Shown here in pieces: positions 43,580 through 52,376 of a stretch of 64,000 nt of DNA. Position 1 is the stretch's first letter. Every line of letters begins with the position of its first letter. A program made the translations under genes and the position numbers. This DNA is from an uncultured Candidatus Melainabacteria bacterium (lineage in GTDB: Bacteria; Cyanobacteriota; Vampirovibrionia; Gastranaerophilales; Gastranaerophilaceae): contig CANOTP010000003.1 of assembly GCA_947570135.1 (NCBI GenBank), forward strand, positions 1-64,000. The letters are read 5' to 3'. The notes beneath the pieces are model-generated. The model saw only the letters and a program-made list of their open reading frames with translations, was not told the origin of the DNA and made no database searches.

Positions 43580-44657
43580 ATACTGGATTGCATTTTCTTC
43601 GATTGAACAGATTGACAGCGTTTTTATACAGAAATTGTATAATCATTTCGGTGATATTGAAAAAGCGTTTAATTGTTCTTTAGATAATTTAAAAAATATA
43701 GACGGGCTTAGTGCTAAAAAAGCCGAAAAGTTTCTAAATCTAAGAGATAAAGTCGATATAGACAGAACATTTACCGAAGTGGAAACAAGAGGGATAAATT
43801 TTCTGACATTGGAAGATGAAAATTACCCGCAAATGCTTAAAAATATTGATAATCCGCCTGCAGTTTTATATTACAAGGGAAAACTTTTCGAATGTAATTT
43901 AGAAAAAACCTTAGCCGTTGTAGGTTCAAGAAAAGCAAGTTACAACGGTCGTGAGGATTTGAAAAAACTTTTATCAGGGCTTGCAAATACCGATATTTGT
44001 ATAGTATCGGGCTTAGCCTCTGGTATTGATACGGTAGCTCATACATCAGCCATTGAAAATAACTTAAAAACAATCGGTGTTATTGCAAGTGGTTTTGATT
44101 TTACCTACCCTGCAAGTAATAAAGGCTTATACCAAAATATTGAAAACGGTTACGGCGCTGTTGTAACGGAGTATTATCCGACATTTGAACCGCTAAAGTT
44201 CAGATTCCCGCAGCGAAACAGAATTGTATCGGGTCTTTCTTACGGAACTTTAGTTTCAGAAGCCTCACTAAAAAGCGGAGCCTTGATTACTGCAAACTTA
44301 ACGCTTGAACAAGGCAGAGAACTTATGTGCATCCCGGGGTTAATTTCTAATCCGAATACTCAAGGGATTTATAAGCTTTTGAAAAACGGTGCGACATTGG
44401 TAACTGAAAGTGATGATATTTTGAATGCTTTAGGCTGGGAGGTTAAAAAAGTCAGTTCGGGTGAACAGCTTACACTTCCTATGATGACGCCTGAGGAGGA
44501 AAAGATTTACCAAGCTCTTGAAGTAGAAGAAAAAGGGTTTGATGAAATGATGATGTTAACGAAATTAAGTGTTGAAAATTTGTTGATGAACTTGACAACA
44601 TTAGAGCTTAAGGGCATAATAAAGCAAGGTGCAGGGGATAGATACAGAAGGGTATAA
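43569..44657 (+). CDS. dprA: DNA processing protein A
   Basis: Loads RecA onto single-stranded DNA during natural transformation. 362 aa: N-terminal helix-hairpin region (NIDGLSAKKAEKFLNL), the Rossmann core (VVGSRKASYNGREDL, SGLASGIDTVAHTSAI, GSGF-like IASGFDFTYPASNKGLY, FPQRNRIVSGLS) and a C-terminal winged helix (EEKIYQALEVEEKGFDEMMML). Start ATG 43569 overlaps the TPR gene. With comM at 58.2 kb and prepilin-like genes it suggests transformation ability. Confidence 0.95.
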   Translation: MKRKYWIAFSSIEQIDSVFIQKLYNHFGDIEKAFNCSLDNLKNIDGLSAKKAEKFLNLRDKVDIDRTFTEVETRGINFLTLEDENYPQMLKNIDNPPAVLYYKGKLFECNLEKTLAVVGSRKASYNGREDLKKLLSGLANTDICIVSGLASGIDTVAHTSAIENNLKTIGVIASGFDFTYPASNKGLYQNIENGYGAVVTEYYPTFEPLKFRFPQRNRIVSGLSYGTLVSEASLKSGALITANLTLEQGRELMCIPGLISNPNTQGIYKLLKNGATLVTESDDILNALGWEVKKVSSGEQLTLPMMTPEEEKIYQALEVEEKGFDEMMMLTKLSVENLLMNLTTLELKGIIKQGAGDRYRRV

Positions 44658-44667
44658 GAGAAAATAA

Positions 44668-46986
44668 ATGGCAGAAACAAAGAGTAAAGTAAAAGAAAAA
44701 TCATTAGTTATAGTTGAGTCGCCTGCAAAATCAAAGACTATTAAAAAGATTTTGGGCAGCGAGTTTCAAATAGAGGCAAGTTACGGTCATATCAGAAATT
44801 TACCGACAAAAGATTCTGCAACGGATAACTTAGGGTTTGACGTAAATAATAACTTTGAGCCAAAATTTGAGGTAATCCCGGGCAAACAACAGGTCGTAAA
44901 AAAATTAAACGACTTAGCCAAAAAAGTTGATAAAATTTATCTTGCATCCGACCCCGACCGTGAGGGAGAAGCTATTGCGTGGCACGTTCGTCAGGTTTTA
45001 AAAGTTCCTGATGATAAGATATATAGAATTGTATTTAACGAGATTACGCCAAAAGCCGTCAAGCATTCTGTTGCAAACCCGAGAACTATTGATATGGATA
45101 TGGTTCAGGCTCAACAAACAAGACAGATTTTGGATAAACTTGTAGGGTTTAAGTTAAGTCCAGTTCTTTGGAAACAAATCGGTAACAGAAACCTTTCAGC
45201 AGGTCGTGTCCAGTCTGTTGCTTTGCGTATGATTTGTGAAAGAGAAGAAGAGATTGAAAAATTTATTCCGCAGGAATACTGGTCAATTCATGCAAATTTA
45301 GATAAAGACGGAAAGCTTTTTGATGCCGAGTTATCAAAAATTAAAGGTAAAGCGGTTGAAAAAACTATTAAAAATAAAGAAGAAGCTCAAAAAATTGTTG
45401 ATTACCTGACAAACCCGCAGTCGCAGTTTGAAGTTGCAAAGGTTACAAAAAAGACAACAAAACGTAAGCCTACAGCACCTTTTATAACATCTACAATGCA
45501 GCGTGCGGCATCTTCAAAACTTGGTTTTGGGGTTTCAAAAACAATGCAGGTTGCCCAAAAACTTTACGAAGGTATTGAAATTGACGGAACACCTGTAGGT
45601 TTGATTACCTATATGAGAACGGACTCTGTGAGGGTATCAGATGACGCGCAGAATATGGCGCATGATTTTATTTTGCAAAATTACGGCGAAAAATATTACC
45701 CTGAATCTCCTAATATTTACGCTAAAGGCAAACAAAACGTACAAGACGCGCACGAAGCCATTCGTCCGTCATACCCTGAAAGAACGCCTGACAGTATTAA
45801 ACAGTATCTTGATAACGATCAGTATAAACTTTACAAACTTATTTGGGAAAAATTTATGTCTTCTCAAATGTCACCTGCTGAGATTGCAAATAAAACAATC
45901 GAAATAAATTCAGGCGATTACACTTTAAGAGCAGGCACAAGTAAGGTTATGTTTGACGGCTTTTTGACTCTTTATAATGATTCGGAAGACGGAGATGAGA
46001 AAGCTTCTGATGCTAAGATTCCTGATTTGGAAAAAGGTGATAAAGTAGCTTGCCGCAAGGTTGAACCAAAGCAGCACTTCACTCAGCCACCTCCAAGATA
46101 TAATGAAGCATCACTTGTTAAAGCCCTAGAAGAATACGGAATCGGTCGTCCGTCAACTTACGCAACGATTATTACCGTAATTCAAACAAGAAAATACGTA
46201 GAGAAAAAAGACAAAGCACTTCATCCTACACTTCTGGGCAGAACAGTGTCAAAGCAGTTGGTGAGTCAGTTTTCGGATATTATGGATTACAAATTTACGG
46301 CAGGCATGGAGGCAAAATTAGATAAAATCGCCGAAAAAGAAGCTGTTTGGGTAAAAGTTTTACAGGATTTTTATGCTCCGTTTATGGAAGAAGTTAATTC
46401 CGTAATGAAAACAGCACAGAAAGTAACAATCGAAACAAAGATTAATTGTCCGAATTGCGGAAAACCGATGCTACTTAGAACAAGCAGAACGGGTTCACAA
46501 TTCTTGGGCTGTTCAGGTTATCCTGATTGCAAAACAACAATGTCAATTAACGTCATGCAGGAAATGGAGGGAGCAAACGAAGAGGGTGCTTCTGAAAAAC
46601 CTCAAGAAATCTGTGAAGAAAAATGTGAAAAATGCGGTTCTGATATGATATTTAAGTTAGGACCTTACGGAAAGTATATGGAATGTACAAACGAGGATTG
46701 TAAGTTTCGTAAACCTTACCGAAAATCAACGGGTGTAACTTGCCCGAAATGCGGAGAAGGCGTAATTGTTGAACGTAAATCAAAACGCGGTACGGTATTT
46801 TACGGCTGTAACAAGTACCCTGACTGTGATTTTGTACTGTGGAACGAACCGACTGGTGAAACCTGTCCGACTTGCGGAAGCCTTTTAGTTAAAAAGGTTC
46901 TTAAAAAAGGTACAGTAATTTCATGTTCTAATATGAAATGTTCATACAAAAAAGAACCTGAGCAAGAAACCGTTACGGAAGAATAA
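44668..46986 (+). CDS. topA: DNA topoisomerase I
   Basis: Relaxes negative supercoils (type IA), 772 aa. Toprim domain (VIVESPAKSKTI, DPDREGEAIAW), active-site Tyr in GLITYMRTDSVR near residue 318, and RPSTYATI. Four C-terminal zinc ribbons, each CxxC...CxxxxC (CPNCGKPM, CEKCGSDM, CPKCGEGV, CPTCGSLL); the last one is shortest. Follows dprA by 10 nt in the same cluster, a common pairing. Confidence 0.97.
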   Translation: MAETKSKVKEKSLVIVESPAKSKTIKKILGSEFQIEASYGHIRNLPTKDSATDNLGFDVNNNFEPKFEVIPGKQQVVKKLNDLAKKVDKIYLASDPDREGEAIAWHVRQVLKVPDDKIYRIVFNEITPKAVKHSVANPRTIDMDMVQAQQTRQILDKLVGFKLSPVLWKQIGNRNLSAGRVQSVALRMICEREEEIEKFIPQEYWSIHANLDKDGKLFDAELSKIKGKAVEKTIKNKEEAQKIVDYLTNPQSQFEVAKVTKKTTKRKPTAPFITSTMQRAASSKLGFGVSKTMQVAQKLYEGIEIDGTPVGLITYMRTDSVRVSDDAQNMAHDFILQNYGEKYYPESPNIYAKGKQNVQDAHEAIRPSYPERTPDSIKQYLDNDQYKLYKLIWEKFMSSQMSPAEIANKTIEINSGDYTLRAGTSKVMFDGFLTLYNDSEDGDEKASDAKIPDLEKGDKVACRKVEPKQHFTQPPPRYNEASLVKALEEYGIGRPSTYATIITVIQTRKYVEKKDKALHPTLLGRTVSKQLVSQFSDIMDYKFTAGMEAKLDKIAEKEAVWVKVLQDFYAPFMEEVNSVMKTAQKVTIETKINCPNCGKPMLLRTSRTGSQFLGCSGYPDCKTTMSINVMQEMEGANEEGASEKPQEICEEKCEKCGSDMIFKLGPYGKYMECTNEDCKFRKPYRKSTGVTCPKCGEGVIVERKSKRGTVFYGCNKYPDCDFVLWNEPTGETCPTCGSLLVKKVLKKGTVISCSNMKCSYKKEPEQETVTEE

Positions 46987-46992
46987 TTGTTG

Positions 46993-47262
46993 TTAGTGTA
47001 AATAGTTCATATTTTGGTTTTGTAAAATGTAGTATGCACATCCCCAGCCTGAAACATCGCCATATTCTTCTTCTGCCATACGAATTGCTTGAGAAAGTAT
47101 TGATTGTGTTTCTCTCAAGATAGTTACTGTACGTTTTTCAAAATTACTCTGAATAAGGTTAGGAATTGTCATTGCCGCAACGACTCCGATAATTCCTAAT
47201 GTAATCAATACCTCTGCAAGAGTGAATGCGTTGTTTTTAAAATATCTTAACTTGTTAAACAT
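46993..47262 (-). pseudogene. Truncated prepilin-like gene
   Basis: 89 residues: leader MFNKLRYFKNNA then FTLAEVLITLGIIGVVAAMT with the usual helix and about 50 more residues, stopping 7 nt from the topA stop. Full-length relatives here have about 200 residues, so most of the outer domain is missing. It keeps a normal leader and no G tract. Likely cut off by a past deletion; it could still enter the membrane if expressed. Confidence 0.65.
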
Positions 47263-47338
47263 ATAAATTTATGATTACATTAATTCATTAAATCTTCAAC
47301 GAATTTGTATAATTTTAAATATATAAATGGAGTAAATT

Positions 47339-47557
47339 ATGTCAATAATTGTTGAATTAAAAAAAGTATTGCTTGATGTAAATGTCAGTTTGAGCGAACT
47401 GGCACAAACTCTTGGAAAGCGTCTTAATAAACCGTATTCGATGCAGAATCTTTCAAACAAACTGAGGAATGAAACGATTACTCATTGTGAAATGCTTATT
47501 ATCGCAGATATTTTGGGTTATGATTTGAAATTTGTAAGAAAAGATGAGAAAAATTAA
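47339..47557 (+). CDS. Small helix-turn-helix protein (72 aa)
   Basis: Cro/CI-like DNA-binding peptide: VSLSELAQTLGKRLNKPYSM then QNLSNKLRNETITHCEMLII is a helix-turn-helix pattern with an insert. Ribosome site GGAG 7 nt before the ATG. It stands 58 nt upstream of aroE, whose own promoter (TATAAT 47591-47596) lies between; regulation of aroE is possible but unproven. Confidence 0.75.
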   Translation: MSIIVELKKVLLDVNVSLSELAQTLGKRLNKPYSMQNLSNKLRNETITHCEMLIIADILGYDLKFVRKDEKN

Positions 47558-47615
47558 GTTATAATTGTACAAAATAGGAAAAGTTTTGTATAATGTGAAA
47601 AAAGGGACGAACTTT

Positions 47616-48842
47616 ATGGCTGTTGATAAAATGGAATTGCTAAAGCGTTATAAAGAACTGAAAGCTCAAGGGGTAAGTATTACTCTAATGGAGCTTAAAA
47701 AGCAGTTGGAATCAGAAGAGGGGGTAAATGATTCTGCCCCTCAGCCTGACTCATCCCCTGCTTTTGTCAGCAGTTTTACGCCACAGGTTGAAACTTCGCA
47801 GATTCAACTTCAGCAGGTTACGGAATCCCAAGTTCAGACGCCTCAATATCAGAGTTATCAACAGCAGTTTGAATCTCCTCAGATGTCGGTTTCAGCTTTT
47901 ATGCCTGCATCGGAACCGCTTCAACAAGTCCCTTTGCCGCAGTCTGAATCCATGAAATATAGCGGTAATGTATCTGCTTCTCTATCTGAGGAAGAGCCAA
48001 GACTGCAAAAATACGCGCTTATCGGTTATCCTTTAGGGCATTCGCTGTCACGTTTTATTCACGATGCAGGCTTCAAAAGTTTAGGTATGGATTTTAACTA
48101 TGAAATTCTTGAAACCTCCCCTGACAGTCTTGTTGACAGGATTAAGTTTTTAAAATTCAATGGATATTCGGGGTTCAATGTCACAATTCCGTTAAAGCTT
48201 CCTGTGACATTATTTTTGGATGAAGTCGACTCATCAGCCGATATTATTGGGGCGGTTAATACTGTTGTAATCAATCCCGACAAAACCATGAAGGGTTATA
48301 ATACTGATGTCATAGGGTTTAGAAAAGCAATCCCAGATGATGTAACACTGGCAGGAAAAGTCGCGGGAGTTCTCGGGACAGGCGGTGCTGCGCGTGCTGC
48401 GATTACGGCACTTGCTCAAAGTCAGGTAAAAGAAATAAAGGTCTATACAAGAAGTATTCCAAATTCTATGGAGTTGATGACGTTTTTACGTTCGAAGTTT
48501 CCTAATGTTGGATTTAATGTTTACCAAATTGAGCGAATAAGGGATTTATCGGATGTTCAGATACTTGTAAATACAACCCCTATCGGAATGCAAGGTCGTG
48601 CCGCTGATTTAACCCCCGTTGAAGAAAATGAGTTAAGAACATTACCGCAAGGAGCTGTTGTTTATGATGTAATTTATAACCCTAAGAAAACGGTTTTATT
48701 AAAACTTGCGCAGAAAAACGGTTACAGAATAATCAATGGTGTTGATATGTTTATTTATCAGGCACTTGCCGCAGAACAAATCTGGACAGGCAGGACGCCC
48801 GATTTTAAGGATATGAAGATTGCCGCATTGGAAAACTTATAA
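47616..48842 (+). CDS. aroE: Shikimate dehydrogenase with long N-terminal extension
   Basis: NADPH-dependent reduction of 3-dehydroshikimate. The catalytic part begins about residue 130: YALIGYPLGHSLSRFIHDAG (substrate site), FNVTIPLKLPV with the catalytic Lys, NTVV, NTDVIGF, GTGGAARAAI (NADPH loop), VNTTPIGM and GVDMFIYQA. The first ~30 residues form a charged helix (VDKMELLKRYKELKAQGVSI), then about 90 Gln/Pro/Ser-rich residues link to the enzyme, a region not found in normal AroE (~270 aa). ATG 47616 with AAGGGA 9 nt upstream is chosen over the earlier in-frame start that overlaps the TATAAT. Confidence 0.92.
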   Translation: MAVDKMELLKRYKELKAQGVSITLMELKKQLESEEGVNDSAPQPDSSPAFVSSFTPQVETSQIQLQQVTESQVQTPQYQSYQQQFESPQMSVSAFMPASEPLQQVPLPQSESMKYSGNVSASLSEEEPRLQKYALIGYPLGHSLSRFIHDAGFKSLGMDFNYEILETSPDSLVDRIKFLKFNGYSGFNVTIPLKLPVTLFLDEVDSSADIIGAVNTVVINPDKTMKGYNTDVIGFRKAIPDDVTLAGKVAGVLGTGGAARAAITALAQSQVKEIKVYTRSIPNSMELMTFLRSKFPNVGFNVYQIERIRDLSDVQILVNTTPIGMQGRAADLTPVEENELRTLPQGAVVYDVIYNPKKTVLLKLAQKNGYRIINGVDMFIYQALAAEQIWTGRTPDFKDMKIAALENL

Positions 48843-48843
48843 T

Positions 48844-48873
48844 AAAAAACCACCGTTGAAACGGTGGTTTTTT
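48844..48873 (+). terminator. Terminator of aroE (bidirectional)
   Basis: AAAAAACCACCGT / ACGGTGGTTTTTT hairpin with a small loop, directly after the aroE stop and 7 nt from the convergent bioB stop. Confidence 0.9.
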
Positions 48874-48879
48874 ATTCGA

Positions 48880-49806
48880 TTATACTATATTTTTTCCTAA
48901 TTTATTAAATGTTTCTAAATCATTTTTAATGTCTTGTCCGACTGTGGTTAGGTAATCACCGATTAGGGAACCTTCAACGCAAGTCTTTAAAGCCAGTTCT
49001 TGGTTTTCTTTTGAAAGTCGCATTCTACCTCCTGCGAAGCGTAGTTTTGATTTAGGGTTGGCTATTTTAAAAATCGCCATTGTTCTTAAAATATTTTCTT
49101 CATCAATTTTGTTGTGATAGTTTTCAAACGGGGTTTGGGCAACCGGCATCAATATATTTATAGGAATTGAATTTGGCTGAATTTCTGCAAGTTCCATTGC
49201 CATTTCAATACGTTGTTCAACGGTTTCTCCCATACCTAAAATTACACCGCAGCAAAGCTCCATACCGTATTTTTTAACAAGTTTGCAGGTATTTAATCTG
49301 TCATCCCAGCTGTGTGTCGTACAAACTTCAGGATAGTATGAGCGACAAGTGTTTATATTATGGTGAAATCTTTTCAATCCCGCATCTGCCAGTGCTTTTG
49401 CTTGTTCTTCTGTTAAGATTCCTAATGATGCACATGATTGCAGTCCGTCTATATTATTGATTTCTTTAATCATGTCAAGTTCAATATTGAAATCTCTTCC
49501 TTCATCAGGGGTTTTCCCGCTGGTTACTATTGAAAAATGATAAGCGTTATTTTCTTTTGATTCAAGTGCCGCTTTTTTTACAACTTCAATATCCACAAGC
49601 GGGTGGGTTTGAATATTTGTGCAATAATGTGAACTTTGAGCGCAATATTTGCAGTTCTGAGAACATTTGCCGTTTCTGGCATTTATTAACGAACAACATT
49701 CTATTTCATTGGTCATATATTGCGATGATTCTTTTAATAATTCTTCAAGCGGTAAGTTATAAAGTCTTAGTAATTCTTCTTTTGTGTAGTTTATTGTGCT
49801 GTTCAT
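48880..49806 (-). CDS. bioB: Biotin synthase
   Basis: Radical-SAM enzyme inserting sulfur into dethiobiotin; 308 aa. Cluster motif NGKCSQNCKYCAQSSHY (CxxxCxxC) near 50-60, then ESKENNAYHFSIVTSGKTP, LKRFHHNINTCRSYYPEVCT and the C-terminal RFAGGRMRLSKEN. ATG 49806 is preceded by AAAGGAGG at 7 nt; a GTG two codons earlier is less likely. No other bio gene is adjacent. A palindrome overlaps its promoter. Confidence 0.95.
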   Translation of the reverse strand: MNSTINYTKEELLRLYNLPLEELLKESSQYMTNEIECCSLINARNGKCSQNCKYCAQSSHYCTNIQTHPLVDIEVVKKAALESKENNAYHFSIVTSGKTPDEGRDFNIELDMIKEINNIDGLQSCASLGILTEEQAKALADAGLKRFHHNINTCRSYYPEVCTTHSWDDRLNTCKLVKKYGMELCCGVILGMGETVEQRIEMAMELAEIQPNSIPINILMPVAQTPFENYHNKIDEENILRTMAIFKIANPKSKLRFAGGRMRLSKENQELALKTCVEGSLIGDYLTTVGQDIKNDLETFNKLGKNIV

Positions 49807-49826
49807 ATCCACGCCTCCTTTAGGTC

Positions 49827-49838
49827 AATGTATACATT
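49827..49838. promoter_or_regulatory. 12-bp palindrome over the bioB promoter
   Basis: AATGTATACATT, perfect dyad; it includes a TATACA that can serve as the bioB -10 box. A plausible operator for a biotin-sensing repressor; it does not match the BirA boxes I know. Confidence 0.4.
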
Positions 49839-49877
49839 TAATAGTACGTCGGATAATATGTTATGTCAATTTTATGT

Positions 49878-49883
49878 TAAAAT
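49878..49883 (+). promoter_or_regulatory. -10 box of the nitrilase gene, leaderless spacing
   Basis: TGTTAAAAT (extended -10), six bases, then ATG 49890. Confidence 0.55.
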
Positions 49884-49889
49884 AAATTT

Positions 49890-50702
49890 ATGGCAGGAAT
49901 TTTAAACATACAATTTAAACCGACTATCGGTAATAAAGAAATTAATTTGAAAAAAGTTGAGCATTATATTAAGAAAAATGCTGATAAAAAATTGGATTTA
50001 GTAGTTTTGCCCGAGTTTTTTTCAACAGGTGTTCATCACGAATCTTTTTTGAATGATTATGAAGATGAAAACGGCGGTAATACTATTAAAACGGTTTGCG
50101 AATATGCAAAAAAGTATAACACCAATATTATTGCGGGTACTGTTATTGAAGGGGTGAACGGGAAATTATACAACACATCTTTTGCAATAACCCGAAATGG
50201 TGAAATCGTTGACAAATACCGTAAAATTCATTTGTTTAACTATATGGGTGGCACGGAAGGTGACAGAATAACAGCAGGTGACAGGTTAGTTGTTGTTGAT
50301 TTTGACTTTGGAAAGGTTGGTTTAGCGATTTGTTTTGATATGCGATACCCACTGCATTACAAAAAACTTGTTCAAATGGGGGCTGAAATTATTGTGCTGC
50401 CTACAGCTTGGATTGTACCGAACGAAGTATATGATGATTTAGAATCACGTAAATTTGCGGTAACTACGTGGGAAGCTATGAATAAAACCCGTGCATATGA
50501 TAATTTGGTTTATCTTGTTTCTTGTAATCAATGTGGTAGAGCTACTGATACAATGAGCGGGCTTGGGTCTTCAATGATTGTAGCGCCGACTTCTCAGGTT
50601 TTGGCTGATGCTAAAGATGAACAATGTGCAATTTTTGCAGATGTTGATTTAGAAGTCGTCAAATATTATAAATCAGTTTATCCGATTGCAAATATTGACT
50701 AA
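49890..50702 (+). CDS. Carbon-nitrogen hydrolase (nitrilase superfamily)
   Basis: Hydrolyses a non-peptide C-N bond (amide or nitrile); 270 aa. Catalytic triad visible: Glu in VVLPEFFSTG (~43), Lys in DKYRKIHLF (~110), Cys in GLAICFDMRYP (~150). Substrate not readable; omega-amidase or N-carbamoyl-type activities are options. Single gene. Confidence 0.9.
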   Translation: MAGILNIQFKPTIGNKEINLKKVEHYIKKNADKKLDLVVLPEFFSTGVHHESFLNDYEDENGGNTIKTVCEYAKKYNTNIIAGTVIEGVNGKLYNTSFAITRNGEIVDKYRKIHLFNYMGGTEGDRITAGDRLVVVDFDFGKVGLAICFDMRYPLHYKKLVQMGAEIIVLPTAWIVPNEVYDDLESRKFAVTTWEAMNKTRAYDNLVYLVSCNQCGRATDTMSGLGSSMIVAPTSQVLADAKDEQCAIFADVDLEVVKYYKSVYPIANID

Positions 50703-51031
50703 GAGGTAAATATATGATGTTGGTAAGTTTGTCAAAGAGTTCGTCATTACGAGGACTGCAAAGCACGACGTAGTAATCTCATTATAAAAATGAGATTGCG
50801 ACCTTTACTGTGTTCGCTCGCAATGACATTTTGCAAGATAATTGTCATTGCAAGACTCGAGTCGTGATAACCCAGTTTGAGCCTTTGGGGAGAAATTTTT
50901 TGGGAAAAAACTATAAAATAGTAAAAAGGTTTTATTGTTTATTCAAAAACTTCTAAGTTTAACGCTAAATACAGACCAGGCCATATTGTAAGTGTTCGTT
51001 CTAAAAGGATTTCATTTTGAACAATTTATAA
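50703..51031. other. Intergenic region carrying a palindromic repeat element
   Basis: No gene. It contains the 87-bp inverted-repeat element (listed separately), a further half-copy at 50843-50861 (GTCATTGCAAG..CGAG), and plain AT-rich sequence. Confidence 0.5.
50742..50828. repeat. Palindromic intergenic repeat (REP/MITE-like)
   Basis: CGTCATTACGAGGACTGCAA ... ending CTCGCAATGACA. Arms CGTCATT.CGAG / CTCGCAATGAC and an inner AATCTCATT / AATGAGATT pair to form one long hairpin. This matches the widespread intergenic palindrome with CGTCATTGCGAGG ... CAATCTC ends seen in many bacterial phyla. Confidence 0.7.
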
Positions 51032-51062
51032 ACAAGGCGGATACAAAATGTATCCGCCTTGT
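51032..51062 (-). terminator. Terminator of the rpsF-ssb-rpsR operon
   Basis: Perfect 14-bp stem ACAAGGCGGATACA / TGTATCCGCCTTGT with AAA loop, 21 nt past the rpsR stop. Confidence 0.85.
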
Positions 51063-51082
51063 TGTTTATTCGTTTTTAATAA

Positions 51083-51310
51083 TTAGTCAAAAACGTAGCT
51101 GATAATTGCAGCTTCTCTTGCTTTTTTAATTGCTTTAGCAATCATTCTTTGGTGAGCTGCACAGTTGCCTGTGATTCTGCGAGGAATGATTTTTCCTGCT
51201 TCTGTCAAGTATCTTTTTAGTTTTGCAGCGTCTTTGTAATCGATAGATTCAACTTTATCAGCACAAAGACTGCAATTTTTACGTTTTTTCTTGTCTTCTT
51301 GTCTTGCCAT
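51083..51310 (-). CDS. rpsR: 30S ribosomal protein S18
   Basis: 75-residue small-subunit protein that binds S6 and 16S rRNA. Signature DYKDAAKLKRYLTEAGKIIP and RRITGNCAAHQR. The N-terminal CSLC pair fits zinc-binding type S18. Last gene of the classic rpsF-ssb-rpsR set; the gap to ssb is unusually long (about 150 nt). Confidence 0.97.
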   Translation of the reverse strand: MARQEDKKKRKNCSLCADKVESIDYKDAAKLKRYLTEAGKIIPRRITGNCAAHQRMIAKAIKKAREAAIISYVFD

Positions 51311-51463
51311 TGTTTTATTTTGCCTTTCTAGCCTATATTATTTTACTGTTTGTTTTCTTTTAATTTCCGCCTGTGCAATCAAATATTGCTTCATTTACTT
51401 CGTTCGTCCTTGCTCGTCAACACTCTCGTGTGCCGACACCGGACTCACACCGGCTTATGTGTA

Positions 51464-51874
51464 TCAGAACGGAACTTCTTCATCATCCATTAATACATCG
51501 GTGTTAGCATCAGATGAAGATTCCATTTCTCCGAATGTTAAAATGTCTCCGTCATCAGTAGAACTTGAACCTGCTGATGCGCCGCTCATTAGTTCAATTG
51601 TTGACGCTTCGATTTCGAACACCTTTTTTTCTGTTCCGTCATCAAGTTTGCTGATACCGTTTTGTAATCTGCCTTCAACCAATACTTTTTGGTTCTTTGA
51701 GAGTGATGAAACAACTTCTTCCAAAGCTTGGCGTTTTGAGATTACTCTAACCAAGGTTTCGTCTTGTGTTCCGATATTTAAAACAAATGATGAAACAGCT
51801 ACATTGTTCTGGGTGAACCCTGTCTTAGGTGTTTTGTAAACTATTCCTGTTACTACTGCTTTTGCTAATGACAT
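51464..51874 (-). CDS. ssb: Single-stranded DNA-binding protein
   Basis: 136 aa, OB-fold (MSLAKAVVTGIVYKTPKTGF, VSSFVLNI, LVEGRLQNG) with an acidic tail ending DDEEVPF, the tip that recruits partner repair proteins. Shorter than usual (about 150-180) because the linker is brief. Lies between rpsF and rpsR as in many bacteria. Confidence 0.93.
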   Translation of the reverse strand: MSLAKAVVTGIVYKTPKTGFTQNNVAVSSFVLNIGTQDETLVRVISKRQALEEVVSSLSKNQKVLVEGRLQNGISKLDDGTEKKVFEIEASTIELMSGASAGSSSTDDGDILTFGEMESSSDANTDVLMDDEEVPF

Positions 51875-52010
51875 TTTTAATTCCTTTTAATTTAATTTGT
51901 ATCTTTGATTTTGCTGTGCTCAGGTAAGTTGTTCATTTCGCTTCGCTGTCATTCACATTAGCCTTCGCACCTTACGGGACTACGCTGCGCTTCGCCCTAC
52001 GCAAAATCCG

Positions 52011-52310
52011 CTATACAGAAGCTTTTTCAGCAACTTCCATAAACATTGTTCTTAGAACGCTGTCATTTAATCTTAATTGTCTTTTGAACTCGGCAACCTT
52101 GTCTCCAGGTAATGCTAATATTGTTGTTGTGAAGAATCCGTCTCTGAAGTTTTGGATTTCATAAGCTAATTTTTTTCTGCCAGCTTTATCTGTAGAAACG
52201 ATGCTTCCGCCAAATTCAACGATAGTTGAGTTAATTTTTTCGATAGCTTTATCAACTTCTTCTGCATCAAGATTTGGTTTGAATATAGCTAATAATTCAT
52301 AATTTTTCAT
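52011..52310 (-). CDS. rpsF: 30S ribosomal protein S6
   Basis: 99 aa; YELLAIFKPNLDAEEVDKAI and GRKKLAYEIQNFRDGFF are typical S6. Partner of S18. AAAGGAG before the ATG. First gene of the ribosomal/ssb operon. The 135 nt to ssb is G+C-richer than neighbouring gaps. Confidence 0.97.
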   Translation of the reverse strand: MKNYELLAIFKPNLDAEEVDKAIEKINSTIVEFGGSIVSTDKAGRKKLAYEIQNFRDGFFTTTILALPGDKVAEFKRQLRLNDSVLRTMFMEVAEKASV

Positions 52311-52376
52311 TTAATTTTTCTCCTTTGTACTATTTTGCTGGTGTATGGCTAAATCATACCATGAAAAAACAATTTT

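Noticed and set aside
51291-51839. 182-codon open frame on the plus strand
   Set aside because: Antisense to ssb and crosses the ssb-rpsR gap; Ser/Cys-rich shadow composition.
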